Source: Neopestalotiopsis rosae (taxonomy: Eukaryota > Ascomycota > Sordariomycetes > Amphisphaeriales > Sporocadaceae). From it: DNA of 64,000 nucleotides. The stretch is from contig JALGAS010000002.1 in NCBI GenBank assembly GCA_023078685.1, positions 868,001 through 932,000 of the forward strand. The letters run 5' to 3'. A program made the position numbers and the translations under genes. Positions within the stretch are counted from its first letter, which is position 1, and the number at the start of each line of letters is the position of its first letter. This document shows, one piece after another, positions 11,812 through 24,087 of this stretch. The notes under the pieces are model-generated. The model was not told the DNA's origin and searched no databases. It saw only the letters and a program-made list of their open reading frames with translations.

Positions 11812-13497
11812 GTTGGTCCTCCCCCGGTGGGTGATCGAGAATTGTGCGATTTGGACGTCGTCGCAAACCCAGGATGAGTTGCTGATGGAAGTTGGAGGAC
11901 TGGAAATAATTATGGGACCGAACGACGCGGCAGAAGCCGTGGGGCACGCCTGGCAGTTGGTAGGCGCGCTACCTAGATGTACTATGTACTGCCACTACAA
12001 GTCTAACCTAGTGCGTATACACAAAGTGCAGTAAACGTTTACACCAGTCTCCCTCTCCCGTACTTCATCATTCATCAGTCAGAATACCGTGTAGAGCTCG
12101 TGGAAACATTTTAGATCCGAGACTAGATACGCTTGCTCGGCATGTGTAGAAGATATTACATGGTGAAGGTTGGCTGAATATCCTATGTGTCATCATAACC
12201 TCGAATAACTTGATTCTGGCAATCTTTAAATTTTCCCAGAGAAACTGGAGGGACATGAACGTTTATGCTTATATTACGTACCTCACTCCTTTTTGAATAT
12301 AGGAGAGCTATGCTGCTCCTTAGCAAACGCAACCTTGTGAAACACGCGATGTCTTTATCTGCTTGCCAAGAGTATACTTGTGTGGAGTCATAGGCTTCAT
12401 GATAATGGGCTATAACTGCCCAGCTATCACTTGACAATTCATGTCAAACCTGATGATCTATTTATATCTGATGGGTGATTGTGGTGATGATGGCAATGAA
12501 CGAGATATTCACATATGCTCAGGTTTGTGATTTAGTTATTTCGTCGTGTCCCTCAACATTCTGTGACTTACAGAATGGTCTGTTTTCGATCTGTGATGGG
12601 GAGCTATGCCTATACTTTCAACCCAAAGCTGCGTACATGCCAGACTGATTGATGCCTTGGAAGAAGAATGACCTAGTGATGCTCGCTTTGAGTTGTATAC
12701 TGTAGTACGTGTAAGTCGACGTTAAGACGGTGGCGCAGAATTAAGCGCGATTCAACGGCAGACTGGCCGAAATGACCACCAAGGGATGGAGCTAGGGTGC
12801 CCATGTTACAGAATAGTCGCCCTTGACTTGCAGGACTGCCAAACGAAAATGCTGGTTGACTTTGGAATATTCATCTTGATGATGCAGGATGATGACACAC
12901 TTACTCGCAGCTAGAGAAAAGCAGTCGCATTCTCAGCCAGCGCGGCAAAGGTTGGATCAAACAAGATCTGGTTCGGGAATAACTTCGCACATGGAGATTG
13001 TCACTGCTGAAGATTTGTACCTCTGACCACCTCCAATAGAGCTTGTGAATCAATAGATTGACGTAACCCCCGCAGTACCCACCACACAGAAGCCCACCCG
13101 GGGCACTTTACTTTCACAGTTTGGAGGGAGTGGAAGCTCCTGCGGGCTCTTTGAGCCAAAAGCCTTTGGCCGGACCTGGCAGGGGGAGCTGAGCCACTCC
13201 ACAGTCGCCTCCTGCACCGACTGGGACTGGATTGGACTGGGTTGATCTGATCGCTCTCAGGGCGCTCAGCCCGCTTCTTTTCCTTTCAACTGTGATTCAT
13301 TCCCCAGTGCCCGCCTGACTTGCAGATCGGTCTCTCCTTCTGGCCCAGCCTATTGCTTGATTGATAACAAGACCCAGAGACCCCGAAATCTGGATGAGCC
13401 CGACGATAAACGCATCCTAAAACCTCTACCCAGCATCGCATTCATCTAATTCACACTGCGACACCTTTCAGAACAGCATCGAGTGAACGTCCTCACC
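11812..13497. other. Divergent intergenic region PRP22-PMP3-like
   Basis: About 1.7 kb between two divergently transcribed genes. Several short open frames have no coding character. The last 400 bp before 13498 become pyrimidine-rich, as expected for a promoter and leader. An AGGGG stress-element-like pentamer is at 13181-13185, but it is too short to be significant by itself. Confidence 0.4.
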
Positions 13498-14191
13498 ATG
13501 TGCAGCTCCGATATCTTCCTCGGCCTCCTGGCCATCATTTTCCCTCCTCTACCTGGTACGTCATGCTCCAGCTCCGCTGCCTGCTGCTACGATTTCGGCT
13601 GCATGCGTCTTCAAGCCGGCGCAACCGAAACACGCGACAAATAATAGCCAGGCAGCACGACAGTCACGATAACATCTACTAAAATAATGATTATATAGTA
13701 TGGATCAAGTGCGGTATCTGCTCTGCCGATAGCATCATCAATATTCTCCTCTGCATGCTGGCTTACGTAGGTCTTGCCTTGTCGCATGCGCGCGCGCTGC
13801 TGCCTTGTTCATTCTTGTTGTCGGCTCACTGACACCAACCTACCAGATTCCGGGACTTCTCCACGCGTGGTACATCATCGCAAAGGTTCCCGATGATTAT
13901 GAGTACTCGCAGGTGCCAGATGCCGAGCGCGGCCACCAGGTCTTTGTCATACACACTACCGATGGCCGGCAGCAACAGCAACAGCCACAGCAGCAGGCAC
14001 AGCAACCACAGCGCCAGCCAAAGCCTCAACCTCAGCCGGGCATGAACTATGGTACTGCCAGAAACCAAGGCAATGGCTCCTCATCCACGGCCGCCCAGGC
14101 TGGAAGCAGTACCCGAAATGAGTATGAGCCTGCTCCGCCATCGTACGCAGACGCTGTCAAGGGCGACCACAAAGTCCAGACACACGAGTAA
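13498..14191 (+). CDS. PMP3/RCI2 (UPF0057) small membrane protein with extended Q/P-rich PY-motif tail
   Basis: Member of the Pmp3 proteolipid family, two-helix plasma-membrane peptides linked to membrane potential and cation tolerance. Exons 13498-13555, 13699-13766 and 13847-14191 give 156 residues. The family signature spans all three exons: LAIIFPPL, then VWIKCGICSADSIINILLC, then AYIPGLLHAWYIIAK. Two membrane helices lie at about residues 6-22 and 30-52. Yeast Pmp3 is about 55 residues; here about 95 more follow, with a Gln/Pro block (plus-strand CAG-rich, 13967-14010) and then NEYEPAPPSYADAV. PPSY (139-142) is a PY motif of the kind bound by WW domains of Rsp5/NEDD4 ubiquitin ligases, so turnover by ubiquitination is a reasonable inference. 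Start: only ATG before the first helix. Confidence 0.9.
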
Positions 14192-14857
14192 GGCTGTCAT
14201 GGGAGCATGCGACAAGCGAGTTGTGCTGCTGTTGTTTAGACAGGTTGCAAGGACTGAAACAGCGCTGCGAAGCACCCGCATCAAGAGAGCCTTTATTTAT
14301 CAGGGGAAACAGAGGAACATTTGTTCGCGCAAAACTGGCTGAATGGTCTTGGCCATGGCGCCCTCTGTTTCACCCAACGACATGAGATTACGCAGGCATG
14401 ATTGGATCATCAGGGCGGAGACTGGGTTTGCATTTTCAAGACACTCCTTTATTTATGCGGTCTTTTGGGAGGCGTTTTTCTGGCCTGCGTTTTATGAGGG
14501 CTGCACGAGATACTATACAAGCGGATGACAGATCCAAATGGGTAGCTCGAGGTTGCAGAGAAATCAGAGTGATGTGACTAGGTAGCTTGGTGGTGGGTAT
14601 GTACTACTACTATGTATATAGATGAAAGAATGTCATGTCAAATATTTGGGTGTCTTTCTCGACTTTGGATTCATCTAACCTGAGGAGACAGACTAAATAC
14701 GCAGGGACCATGTAATGAGTCCTTGATTGACATTTCATAAGAGTCCAACGAATCGATGGCTGGAAATGATATTGAAAAAGAAGAAGAGAATCAGAGACGT
14801 TACTCAGAACTTGGATAGGTAAGTGATTATAGCTTTCAAAGATGGAAAGGGTTCATG
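14192..14857. other. Intergenic, 3' of PMP3-like gene
   Basis: No gene seen. It holds the 3' end of the PMP3-like gene and distal promoter of the next one. CTAGGTA, the reverse of the recurrent promoter motif, is at 14578. Confidence 0.4.
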
Positions 14858-15704
14858 TTTGACATATCGGGGGTAGAACTAGCACACACCCACTAACGGC
14901 CGGGTCAGCAAGGGGGTCTGTAGCTAGAAGTTGGAAGCCACCCACCAAGGCCGCCGTCGCTCACTTGACCAAGACTTCGAATTATTGATCTCCGCCACCA
15001 GTGCCACATACACCCGCGCGCTCTGTACAAATAGATTTACTACCTAGGCATCGAATACCGACTCTCTTACGACCAAACCACTTGGATTCCAAAGATCTTG
15101 CACATTGCACTGCATTGTACACAAGCGGCAAAGATCAAGAAAAAGCTCGCCCCTCCCACTCCTCACCCGCACGATAATCGCCGCCCAAAAAGAAACATTT
15201 TGCGTCGACCTTTCGCACTAGACATTCCGCACCACATCCAACCGACCGACCTGTCTGCTGAACCCTGGACAAGTACAAGTCTTCGACTGCTGCAGTCGCA
15301 CGAAAGACCATCGATCCCCACTGCGACATACATTAGATACATCCCATTACAATCGTCAATTGACAGCCTCGACTACCACACACACAACGTACACTTCTCC
15401 TCGCCCAGCCCAGCTCCAGCGCCTTGCAGACTCTGATTCTCCTCCGTCTCATATCCAATCTCTGCCCGATCATCTCCCAGCCTACAGTACTTGCGTCCTA
15501 TCCCTCCACTTTGTTGGGTCTCCCCCCGCACACGCACAAGCCATTCATCAAGACAGACGGACAGACTCTGGACAGCAGCGATTCCAATCATCCACACCTA
15601 TTCGCACTCACAACCCGGCCGCTCAATTGACTCGACAGTTATCCGACATCCGAATAACATAAACAAAACCCTTTCGCCAGAAATATCGATCGCCTTCTTA
15701 TGCT
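14858..15704 (+). promoter_or_regulatory. Promoter and long ATG-free 5' leader of the 4E-T-like gene
   Basis: Between about 14858 and 15699 there is no ATG on the plus strand, although about 13 would be expected by chance. From roughly 15060 on, the sequence is C/A-rich with few G, typical of a fungal 5' UTR. TACCTAGG lies at 15041-15048, probably just upstream of the transcription start. The first ATG, at 15700, opens a four-codon frame (ATG to TAA, 15700-15714) that overlaps the main start at 15705 in another frame. Confidence 0.55.
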
Positions 15705-18214
15705 ATGGCATTAAGGTACACCGCAGAAGAGCTCATACACTTGAGCCAGTCGCCACTATGTGTAAAGCCCAACTCCTTACCTCCTAAGGAGGATTGGATG
15801 GGGTAAGTTCCAATATCTTCCCATCTTCGAGTGTCCCTCACCCATTACGTATCTGATGTTAATTCTGTAAAAGACAACCCCAGGGGCCCTTTCGCGATAA
15901 TCAAGGCACTGGCAGGACTGGAACGGACAAGACCAGGAACGGCGATGGTGCCCTGATTGACCAGACCAATCGACGCCCAGGAGTGGACAGACATACCTCG
16001 AGGAATACACCAAGTATGCCAATTGAAAACTCTAGAACTAAATCATGCTGCCGAATGCTGACTGTTACTCTCCAAGCTGCCGACGGTCTAGTTCTTGGCC
16101 CAACCCGAACAACATTCTCCTCGTCAACCACCACTCGAGGAAACAAACCGTTTGATAATGACAAGACCTTTGGCACCTTTCGCCGTAACGGAGATGGCGA
16201 CAATGACCGCGAACGAGTCGAAAGGGACCGAGATGGGAGAGGTAACTACCGGCGTCGAGGTGATGATGGTGAACAAGATAGTGACGGTTGGAGTACAGTG
16301 AAGCCTCGCAAGAGCTTTGGCCACGAAGGCGCCGAACGATTCAATGGTCGTATGGGCGGCGATCGCTTCGGTACAGAGCGCCGCCCCCGCGACAGCCAGG
16401 ACGAGACCAACGACAAGCCCAAACGCAGCAATTTCGGCGAGTTTGGCCGCGAAAAGGACGGCGAAGATGAACGACCACGCCGGAATGGACTGACCCGGAA
16501 CCGCACAGATCAAACTCCGTGGGCTCGTGGCGACAATGGCGACAACAATGATGCGCCTCCGAGTCGCGAGCGTTTTGACCGAGCTAAGAGCTGGCGTGAA
16601 CGAGCAGGACCGCCGGAGGACCAGCCCACTGACAGCAAACCGCGGGACCGTAATTTCAACCGCTGGGATAGGGACCGAGACCAGCGCCAGGAGCGTGATC
16701 CAGAATGGTTCGATGAAGGAATCGAGGAAAAGCCGCAGGCACACAGTATTCAAGACCTTCAAAAGTTCATGGAATCCATGAAGGCCCAAAAGAAGGGCGA
16801 TGCTGCGCCTGATCAAGGCCCAGCGCCCAGTAGCATAAATGCCTCTATGCGTGAACCTTCGTTTGACATTGAGGCATCCAAGGTCAAGTCAGCACCGGCC
16901 GTTGAAATGGGACCCGACCAATTCTTTGCCAAGTACGCTGTTACTCCTAATGCCGATATCGAGAATCCGCACGAAGTGCCCAAGGAGTCGGCGTCTGCGA
17001 AACCCAAAGGAGGATCAAGATTTGGTAGCTTCTTTGCCTCACAACAGGGTAGACAGACGGAACCCTCAACGCCCGCAGCAGTTCTTCCACCAGCCCAGGA
17101 ACAACTGCCGAACCCCTTGCTACAGTTTGCAGGTGCAAATGTAGCCGCCAACATTGCTGCGGCTGCCCCTACCGGCAGTCCCAGTGGTATGGAAGACAGA
17201 GCTGCGTTTCAAAACATTCTGCTCAAGCTCAAGAAGCAGCATATATCAAATACTCCGCCGTCTGCTGGTGGTTACCCTGCGCCGCCCGCTGAGCCCGAAC
17301 GGGGCCCGTCAAGTTCAGTCGCATCACCTGGTCCATACCCTCCATTCAACTTGGAGCACCGAGAGATCCCCCAAAGCCGTGGGCCTGTGCCTCCGGAGAT
17401 GCTTGCTTCCAGACCGCAGCCCCCCGGATACCCAATGCCAGGACCGATGGGCACAGAAGGCCAATTGCTTCAGAACTTGATAGCACAGCGACAGCCGGTG
17501 GCGAGTCCAGCAGGTGGCCGTGACCAGGCCCAAGTGCGCAACAGCCAGACGGAGTTCCTGATGAGTCTTATGCAAAGTGGCCGGGGTGCTCCTCCCGAGG
17601 GACACAGAACCGAGCCGCACATCAGGATGCCCCAGCCTTCTCGGCCGGCTCAAATCCCGCAGACGCCTGACAGGGAGCCAGACTTCCAACGGGAACGAAG
17701 CGGGTCTCACCAACAAGGCCGACCTCAGGGACCTCCCGGCTTTTTCGACGAGCCACAGCTACGGCTGGATCAAGACAACCGCAGGCAGCAGCAACCGACT
17801 CAGATCCTGCAGCGACCCATATCCATGGGCGTTGACCAGATGCAACCCAACTGGTTGCAAGGCGCCAACCAGCCTCCTCCTCCTGGCCCAGGCCGGCACA
17901 TGATTCCGCCGCCAGGACTCGCAGGCAATCCTCGCAACGCACCTCCGCCGGGCATGTTCCCTCCTGGGTTTCACCATGCGCCTCCCATGGTAGTTGCTCC
18001 TCCCATGGGTGCTTTCCCGCCGGAAGCTATGCGTAACATGGCACCTCCGCCAGGTCTTTTCGGCGGTCCTGGCGGTCCTGGTGGCCCCCCGCCTCCTGGA
18101 TTTTTGCCCCCGGGCATGAGCGGAGGCTTCCACGGCGGCCCCGAAGCTCTTGCATTCGCTTTCGATGGCCGAGGCATGCCTCCTCCTGGTGCGGCCAATT
18201 TCCGCCGTGGGTAG
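15705..18214 (+). CDS. eIF4E-binding protein, 4E-T-like translational regulator
   Basis: Predicted cap-binding-protein partner resembling metazoan 4E-T. Exons 15705-15802, 15874-16013 and 16077-18214 splice in phase to 791 residues. The N-terminus MALRYTAEELIHLSQSPL carries a canonical eIF4E-binding motif Y-X4-L-hydrophobic (Tyr5, Leu10, Ile11) in the RYTxEEL context of 4E-T. Next come RTTFSSSTTTRGN and a FGTFRR segment, an Arg/Asp/Gly-rich region with DGWSTVKPRKSFG, and a long Gln/Pro-rich disordered half ending in repeated PPPGM/PPGF-type motifs and FRRG. No enzymatic domain. 4E-T-like proteins repress translation in P-bodies; that role is inferred from the motif and architecture. Start chosen because it places the motif at the extreme N-terminus, as in the family. 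The first exon is missed if only long frames are considered. Confidence 0.75.
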
Positions 18215-19162
18215 AAAGAATACCCTTGGGACAGATTGCCCCAAGATCCATCAGCGCTCCAGAAATTCCCCAAAGACAGCAAAGCCGTAGTGGTAAATGA
18301 TGCTCGGGGTTCCTCTGAAGTGATGAGGGAAAAACGAGGACAAGATGACCAGGAAATCCCATAAGCTGACATGACGTTTCACAAACGGCGGGTGTGGGTC
18401 TGACAAATGTAGGCTGCTTAGAGGGTTGACGATATCAATGGAAATGAGCACGCGAATTGCTCGCTAATACATATGTCGAGATAACTTGGGACTCGAGCTC
18501 GACAAATACCGTCGTCATGAGTTTCACCATAGGTGTGCACACACAGATGCTTCAGATAGTCAAAATCTATCATGCAGCAGCGCCCATTCGACTCAAAACG
18601 TTTGCCCGCATTCCCGTGCTGAATATGATGGCCATGATGCTTATATAACTTCAAAGTCTGCAATAATGACGTGCACCATGCAATGCTGCTCACTCATGGT
18701 GGGAATAATTAATGCCCATGACACACATGCTGGTTGATATGAAGCACCAAGAACCATTCAAGGCAGCCTAGACTTTTCTTTCCAAGGAATACCCACAAAT
18801 GGTTCTTTGAAAACTGGCCTTGTAATCACTTTCGGCGGAGACTAGAAACGAAATGGTAAAAATGACTTTCCGTGGCTCCAAGTAGACAACACGAGCACGA
18901 CATGACATTTCACGCCCTTGGATATTCTCGTGTCATGCTCCGAGAACATGTTTGAGAATGGACAAACGACCATGGAACCCAGCGGAAAAGCTGTAATCTA
19001 GATACTAGCTAGTGATTATCGTATCCCGTCGGGTATGCGAAAGAATAGCAAAGCAGAGGCGATGCGGAAAATTCTGATCTTGCCAAGGGTCTTACGCACA
19101 CTTCAGTGAAAGAGTACCATTCTAGACAATCTTTATGAGACCACGTTTTCCTGTGCAGAAAT
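18215..19162. other. Intergenic between convergent genes
   Basis: Region between the 4E-T-like stop and the 3' end of the minus-strand gene at 19163. No supported gene; likely two 3' UTRs. Confidence 0.4.
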
Positions 19163-21051
19163 CTATGCTGCCGCATTGCTTGGTCCGGCAGCAGTCTCCA
19201 TGAGACTCTCAAAAATCTGCTGATAATGTCGTGAACCGCCACTACCTCGGGGGGTTCGGCTCTTCAACTCGGCCACATACTTCTCAACGTTGAGAGGGTC
19301 ACTGATCTTCCTACGTCCATGGTACACGCAGACGCCAGTACCACCGCTCTTGTGCTTCTTGTTGGCAGGACACATGGGACTCGTAGGAAGGTGCTCGGGC
19401 ATGTCAAACTCAAAATCTCTCGGGCCAGCGTCCTCCCAACGTCGGACCGCGTTTGGTACCTCCCACCACTCGCGCTGTTGTCGAGACTTCTGTCCGGGTT
19501 GTTCTCCTGGACTGTTTATCTGAGTTCTGGTGCCGGGAGCGAGCATGACTGGCCTTGTAGGAGATGTATGGGGAGTAGTGGGCGCGGAAATATCCATGAA
19601 AAATGACCGGGGAAGACGGCCGTCTTTGGAATAATGAAGCGGCGGCGTTTTGATACGCTTTGCTTCCTAGAGTATTCCTAGTGTTAGTGGCATTAACATT
19701 CCCCGTCATGGGATAGTAGATAGTCTCACTCGACCATGCCGTAACTTACATTTCCAGGAAACTGCTCATTGTATTCACCACGTGAATTTCCACTATTGGT
19801 CGTTGTTTGATCCGAAGCAGGAGAAGGGTTCGGCGTGTGGCCGCGTATCATCTCGCGGATAGAGCTAGATACACTGTCGTTGGACTCTTTGGATAGTTTG
19901 CGCTGCCACGGAGCACGACCAAAGAGCTTCCGCTTCTGTGATGCCTTGCCGTTTTGCTGGCTATTGGCTTCATCCTTGTCACGAAGTAGCAAAGCAACTC
20001 GGGACAGGGCGCCTGCTGGATTTGTACTTTCGACCTGGGTTTCGGCAGTAGTAGATTTTGCTGAAGTATATTTTGCCGACGTCGATTCCTCAGCTCCTTC
20101 GGGAGAAGCTTTCTTTACTTTGTGCTATCACGTATTGCTAAGTTGAGGCCCTTCTTGGCAATGAGAGGGCACATCACAGTCATGGTTACATACCTCTTTG
20201 GATTTTGGTTTCATGCTCATGAAAGATTTCATAGGATTGATAGAAAGGTGTGAAAAATAGCTTTGGTTCTTCTTCGTCTTGGTTGGTATCGAGGAGGTTG
20301 AAGCTGCAGACCTGGCCGTGTCGACTGTCGTCGCGTCTGCAGAATCTTCCAATGCAGCTGATCCCTGAGTCCCGGATAGTGGACTGTTCGTGGCCACTTG
20401 CCTGGCCAGTGTAGATGCCAGTGATAATGACCGCTGACTCTCACTGACCCTTGATTCTTCGTACGAGTTTCGTGCCTTGTGATTGGGCTGCTGAAGCGAA
20501 AGGACATGGCTTGCCTCGCTGAGGTAGGGACTCATCAATGCTGGCCTACTCAACAGCTCTGACCGGCTGCTCAGATCGAACGGGCTCGACGGCTGAGGAA
20601 AGGCCCTTGGACTTATCACACTGCTGCTACCGCTCCTGTCCGTATGACCCGAGCTATTGTTTCGGGCAGATCGCTTGCGCCACTTGAAGCCCGTCTTGGT
20701 GCTTGAGTCGGGAGTGGGAGCTTCGAGGCGCTCTCGCTCGGCCCAGTAGCCTCCTGGAAACCATACCCATTCGTAGCCCGGTCTCGCAGGTCTGGGAGGA
20801 TCGATGTCAGTTTTGAAGCTTTCTCGTTCGCTGGTCGGCGTGGATAGAAGGTCTCTGCGGGAGTAAGACGATCCAACAAGTGGCGGCGTGCGCCCAGGGG
20901 TATCGGTAAAGAAGGACGGTAGTCGACTCGCGATTCCATCGTATGCCGAAGTAGAGCGTGGCACAGAGGGCCGACGCTATCGGCCAACTGTGCGTAACTC
21001 TTCCAACTGTGGTGACTTGGGACTTGGCTCATCCTTGGCCCCAAAGTCCAT
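19163..21051 (-). CDS. Conserved-looking Ser/Pro-rich protein; frame interrupted by one TAG
   Basis: Function not recognised. Exons 20194-21051, 19750-20124 and 19163-19666 join in phase (GTATGT and GTAAGT donors) into 579 codons. The open frame starts at ATG 21051 (MDFGAKDEPSPKSPQLEEL), meets an in-frame TAG at 20979-20977 after codon 24, then continues without another stop. The part after the TAG is Ser/Pro-rich but holds a compact aromatic block, PGYEWVWFPGGYWAERE, and near the C-terminus EWWEVPNAVRRWEDAG, CPANKKHKSGGTGVCVYHG and a final helix. These blocks look like conserved fungal motifs. There is no ATG in this frame between the TAG and the aromatic block, so the block is translated only by readthrough, a non-ATG start, or if the TAG is a mutation or sequence error. 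Not labelled a pseudogene because the rest is intact. Confidence 0.7.
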
Positions 21052-21657
21052 GACTTAGTTGTCATCGAAAAAACGTCCGCCCTAGAAGCAAAGAGTGAGA
21101 GGAGATGCCAGTGGTAGCTTGTTGTGCAGGAATGAGAGCAATTATGAAGGGGTCAAAAGCGACTGATTGTATTGATATTCCCAAGAATCACTATAGGTGC
21201 CTAGGTGGTATACGGATACAGAGTAGGTTTCCATGAATATTCTCGAAAGATTCCAACGTCTCAGATACGAGTCCCTTGTGTGCTTGTGCCGCGGTCAAGA
21301 CGATAAGTTCTTAGCCGGGTCAAGCAAGTCACTGGTGAGGGACGGGGGTGTACCTGCCTTTCTTTATGCAATCCAAGACCAGGCAGATCACTTGGGATAA
21401 TTCTCTTTGAGTCTGGAAGGAGCAGGTTGATGCACAATGGACGGGGTTGCATGTGATCGGTGATCGTCTCTAGGCAGCCAAGGTCCTTTCCAGGCCTTCG
21501 TCTCATAAAAAGGGAGGATTCTATTCAAATGTCCGAATCGACGGACGCACTGGAACGCCAGACCCGAGATGGAGCGCACTGCTAATTTCTCGTGTCGTTC
21601 CCGTTTATATAACACACATGACCGTGAACTCCACCAATGCAAGGATAAGTTTTGATA
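21052..21657. other. Intergenic between SUV3 and the TAG-interrupted gene
   Basis: Both neighbours lie on the minus strand. CCTAGGT at 21200 lies about 150 bp upstream of the ATG at 21051. No gene seen. Confidence 0.4.
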
Positions 21658-24087
21658 TTATACAGATTTCGACTGGGCCTTGGCGTGGCCTCTGTTGAGG
21701 TCTTCCACTTCGGCGGTATCCTGATAAAGGGGCTCGTGGTGACCTTCTTCGTTCCACTCGCCTGGGCCGTCGTGACTTGGTTGTCCAGGTGTTGGCAAGC
21801 TGTCCTCGCCAAGAATATCCCGCTTCTTCTTCTGCCTGCTGCGCACCGCTTGGCGAGTCCTGGCAACTCTGGCCTTGCGAGACTCTTCAGATACGGCCAT
21901 TGCATCAAGTTGTTCGTTGATCTTGATTTCGACCAGGGCTTTGACATGAAATGCGAGATGCTGACTCTGGAAAACGCCCGAGTAGCGGTAGCTCAGCCAT
22001 AGATAGAGAGTGATCGCCTTGTGAAGTTCTTCAAGTTTGCGCAGAAAGTCACCGGGGCTTTCTGAAAAGTCGCGTGGGTCCATGTCCAAGAGCTCAAGCT
22101 CGAGCTCGGGGATATCCAAGAGATAACCACCACTCATATTTGAAACGCACTTGGCAAAGGCTTGAACAACCCGCTTGCCATTCGAATCTCGTATGGCGAC
22201 CGGAGCCGTGAGGAAAATGCATCTGTCGTAGACAGACATGGGAAACGGCTGGATCAGATCTGAAATTTCCACAAGTTCGCCCAGATTGCACATGTGAAAT
22301 AGTGGCGATATTCTGGCAATGTCATAAAGTCGCAGGATGATATAACTGAAGGGGGTATGGGGAGGGAAATATGTCGAAAAGCGTTCCAGTACAGAAGATG
22401 GAACCTGGACTCCAGCCGTCTTGAGCGGCGCTGGCTCCTGCGAGAAAGCCTGCTGAATATTGCCGAGGTCCTCATCTTCAATCGCCGTAACCAGGCCAAT
22501 CTGCTTTTTCGGCGTCGGTGGCTTTTGCTGCGCGTCTGGATTGCTAGGATCGGCACCTTCTCTGACAGCTTGCTGAGCTGTGCGGTAACGACCAGCACGA
22601 CCGCCTATTTGCTTGATATCTGATACTGAGAGAGGCCCATATCCAAGTCTGCTCCGCTTGTGCGTGGCCTCGAACACGACACGCTTGATTTCAAGGTTAA
22701 GTCCCATTCCAATGGCATCACTGGCCGCCAAAAAGTCATAGTCATTGTCCGGGTCATTGAACAAGGCAGCCTGCTGAGCTCTCGTCTCTGGAGGTAGCCC
22801 ACCATAGACAATGGCGCAGCGCTTCCCTGTGGCCTTCTCAATGGTCTTTTTGAGGCCGTGAATACCGACTCTCGAAAATGATACCACGGCATCGCCCTTC
22901 TGAAGATTCTTGAGACTTCCAATGCTTTCATTCATTGGTTTCAAGGGGCTCAGCCGCTCGTATCGATGGATGACGACCTTGTCTCCCGTTTGTTGACAGA
23001 GTGCTTGTACTAGCTCGACTGCACGCTCCTCACCACACAAGTGCACCTCCTTGGCCTGCACACCGAGGACGGCTTGCGTCCATGCCCAGCCTCGATCCGC
23101 ATCGCCAATCATCTGGATCTCATCAATGACCGCAACATCCATTTGATAGTTCAGAGGTGTCATTTCGACAGTACAACTCCGAAAGTAGTTGTCCACGTCT
23201 GGTATGCGCATTTCTTCTCCAGTAATCAGAGCGCACTGCTTGCCCTTGGCTTTCAGGCGTGAGTAGACCTCATGGGCGAGCAACCTAAGAGGGCCGGCGT
23301 AGATGCCAGACTTGGCATTCTCCAAGGCTTTTAAAGCATTATACGTCTTGCCCGAATTTGTCGGGCCAACGTGCATGTGTATCGTGCGTTGGAGAGCTCG
23401 AGTAGCTGGAAACCATTCGTGCGGGTAGCGAAAGTCGGCAATCTTCCTGTGGGTTGCTGTAATGGTGTTGGAGAAGCGAGAACGCATCAAGAAATTGAAG
23501 AATGCGTATTTGATCTCGTCCGCCAGACCCCTGATGTCTCCTTGCACAAAGGCATTTCGCAGGCCCCAGAAGAGGGGATTCTCGGTACGGCTAACAGAAT
23601 TGTCACTGGTGGCAAGTTCGCACGCCTTGTCGACGGCGGCTCTGAAGAGCCTGGTCTCGCGGTCGAAATCGAGGGAGCTGTCGATGCCGAAGGATTGGTA
23701 GGCGTCTCTCTGCTGTTGCCAGCTTCCACTTGTGTGGAAGAATTGCTCGACCTTGTTTAATGATAGCCTACGGAAGATCTCGTACGTCCGTTGCGCCTTT
23801 GGCGACCGCGCCCGATATTGAGAGTCTCCATCCCTTTTTGAAGAGTGAGACTCGCTGCGTTTGGGAGACGGTTTGACAAAGTCGCTTCGATTCCTCGACT
23901 GAATAGATGTTCCTGTCCTGGGTAGCTAAGGAAAGAATAGACATTTAGCATACAAGCACCAAGTGGCAGCGGCAACCGTTAAACTCACGTGGCGCAAGAC
24001 TCTCGCTGTGATGAGGGAGGTGTTCATGCGACATGCTCGAGGTGTGAAGCTCGAGCTAGCCCGTGCAGATCTGGTAAAGGAAAGCAT
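21658..24087 (-). CDS. SUV3: Mitochondrial ATP-dependent RNA helicase Suv3
   Basis: Helicase of the mitochondrial degradosome, unwinding RNA for decay and turnover of excised introns. Exon 1 (23989-24087) and exon 2 (21658-23925) join across a 63-bp intron to give 788 residues. The start MLSFTRSARASSSFTPRACR is Arg/Ser-rich and lacks acidic residues, a clear mitochondrial presequence. Helicase motifs: GPTNSGKT near 220 (Walker A), VAVIDEIQM near 297 (Walker B with the DEIQ form typical of Suv3), GGLPPETR, ASDAIGMGLNL, and QIGGRAGRYR near 475. The Suv3 C-terminal domain follows, with a basic tail containing RSRQKKKRD. The frame upstream of the Walker A exon is open and conserved in character, so shorter starts are rejected. 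An out-of-frame ATG at 24115 opens a 19-codon frame overlapping this start. Confidence 0.96.

Noticed and set aside
15098..15662. Overlapping plus-strand open frames before the 4E-T-like gene
   Set aside because: They contain no ATG at their 5' ends, are low-complexity C/A-rich sequence and fit a 5' UTR.
16124..16816. A 230-codon minus-strand frame in the 4E-T-like gene
   Set aside because: Antisense to the Arg/Asp-rich exon. Its hydrophobic residues are the complement of that bias, not a membrane protein.
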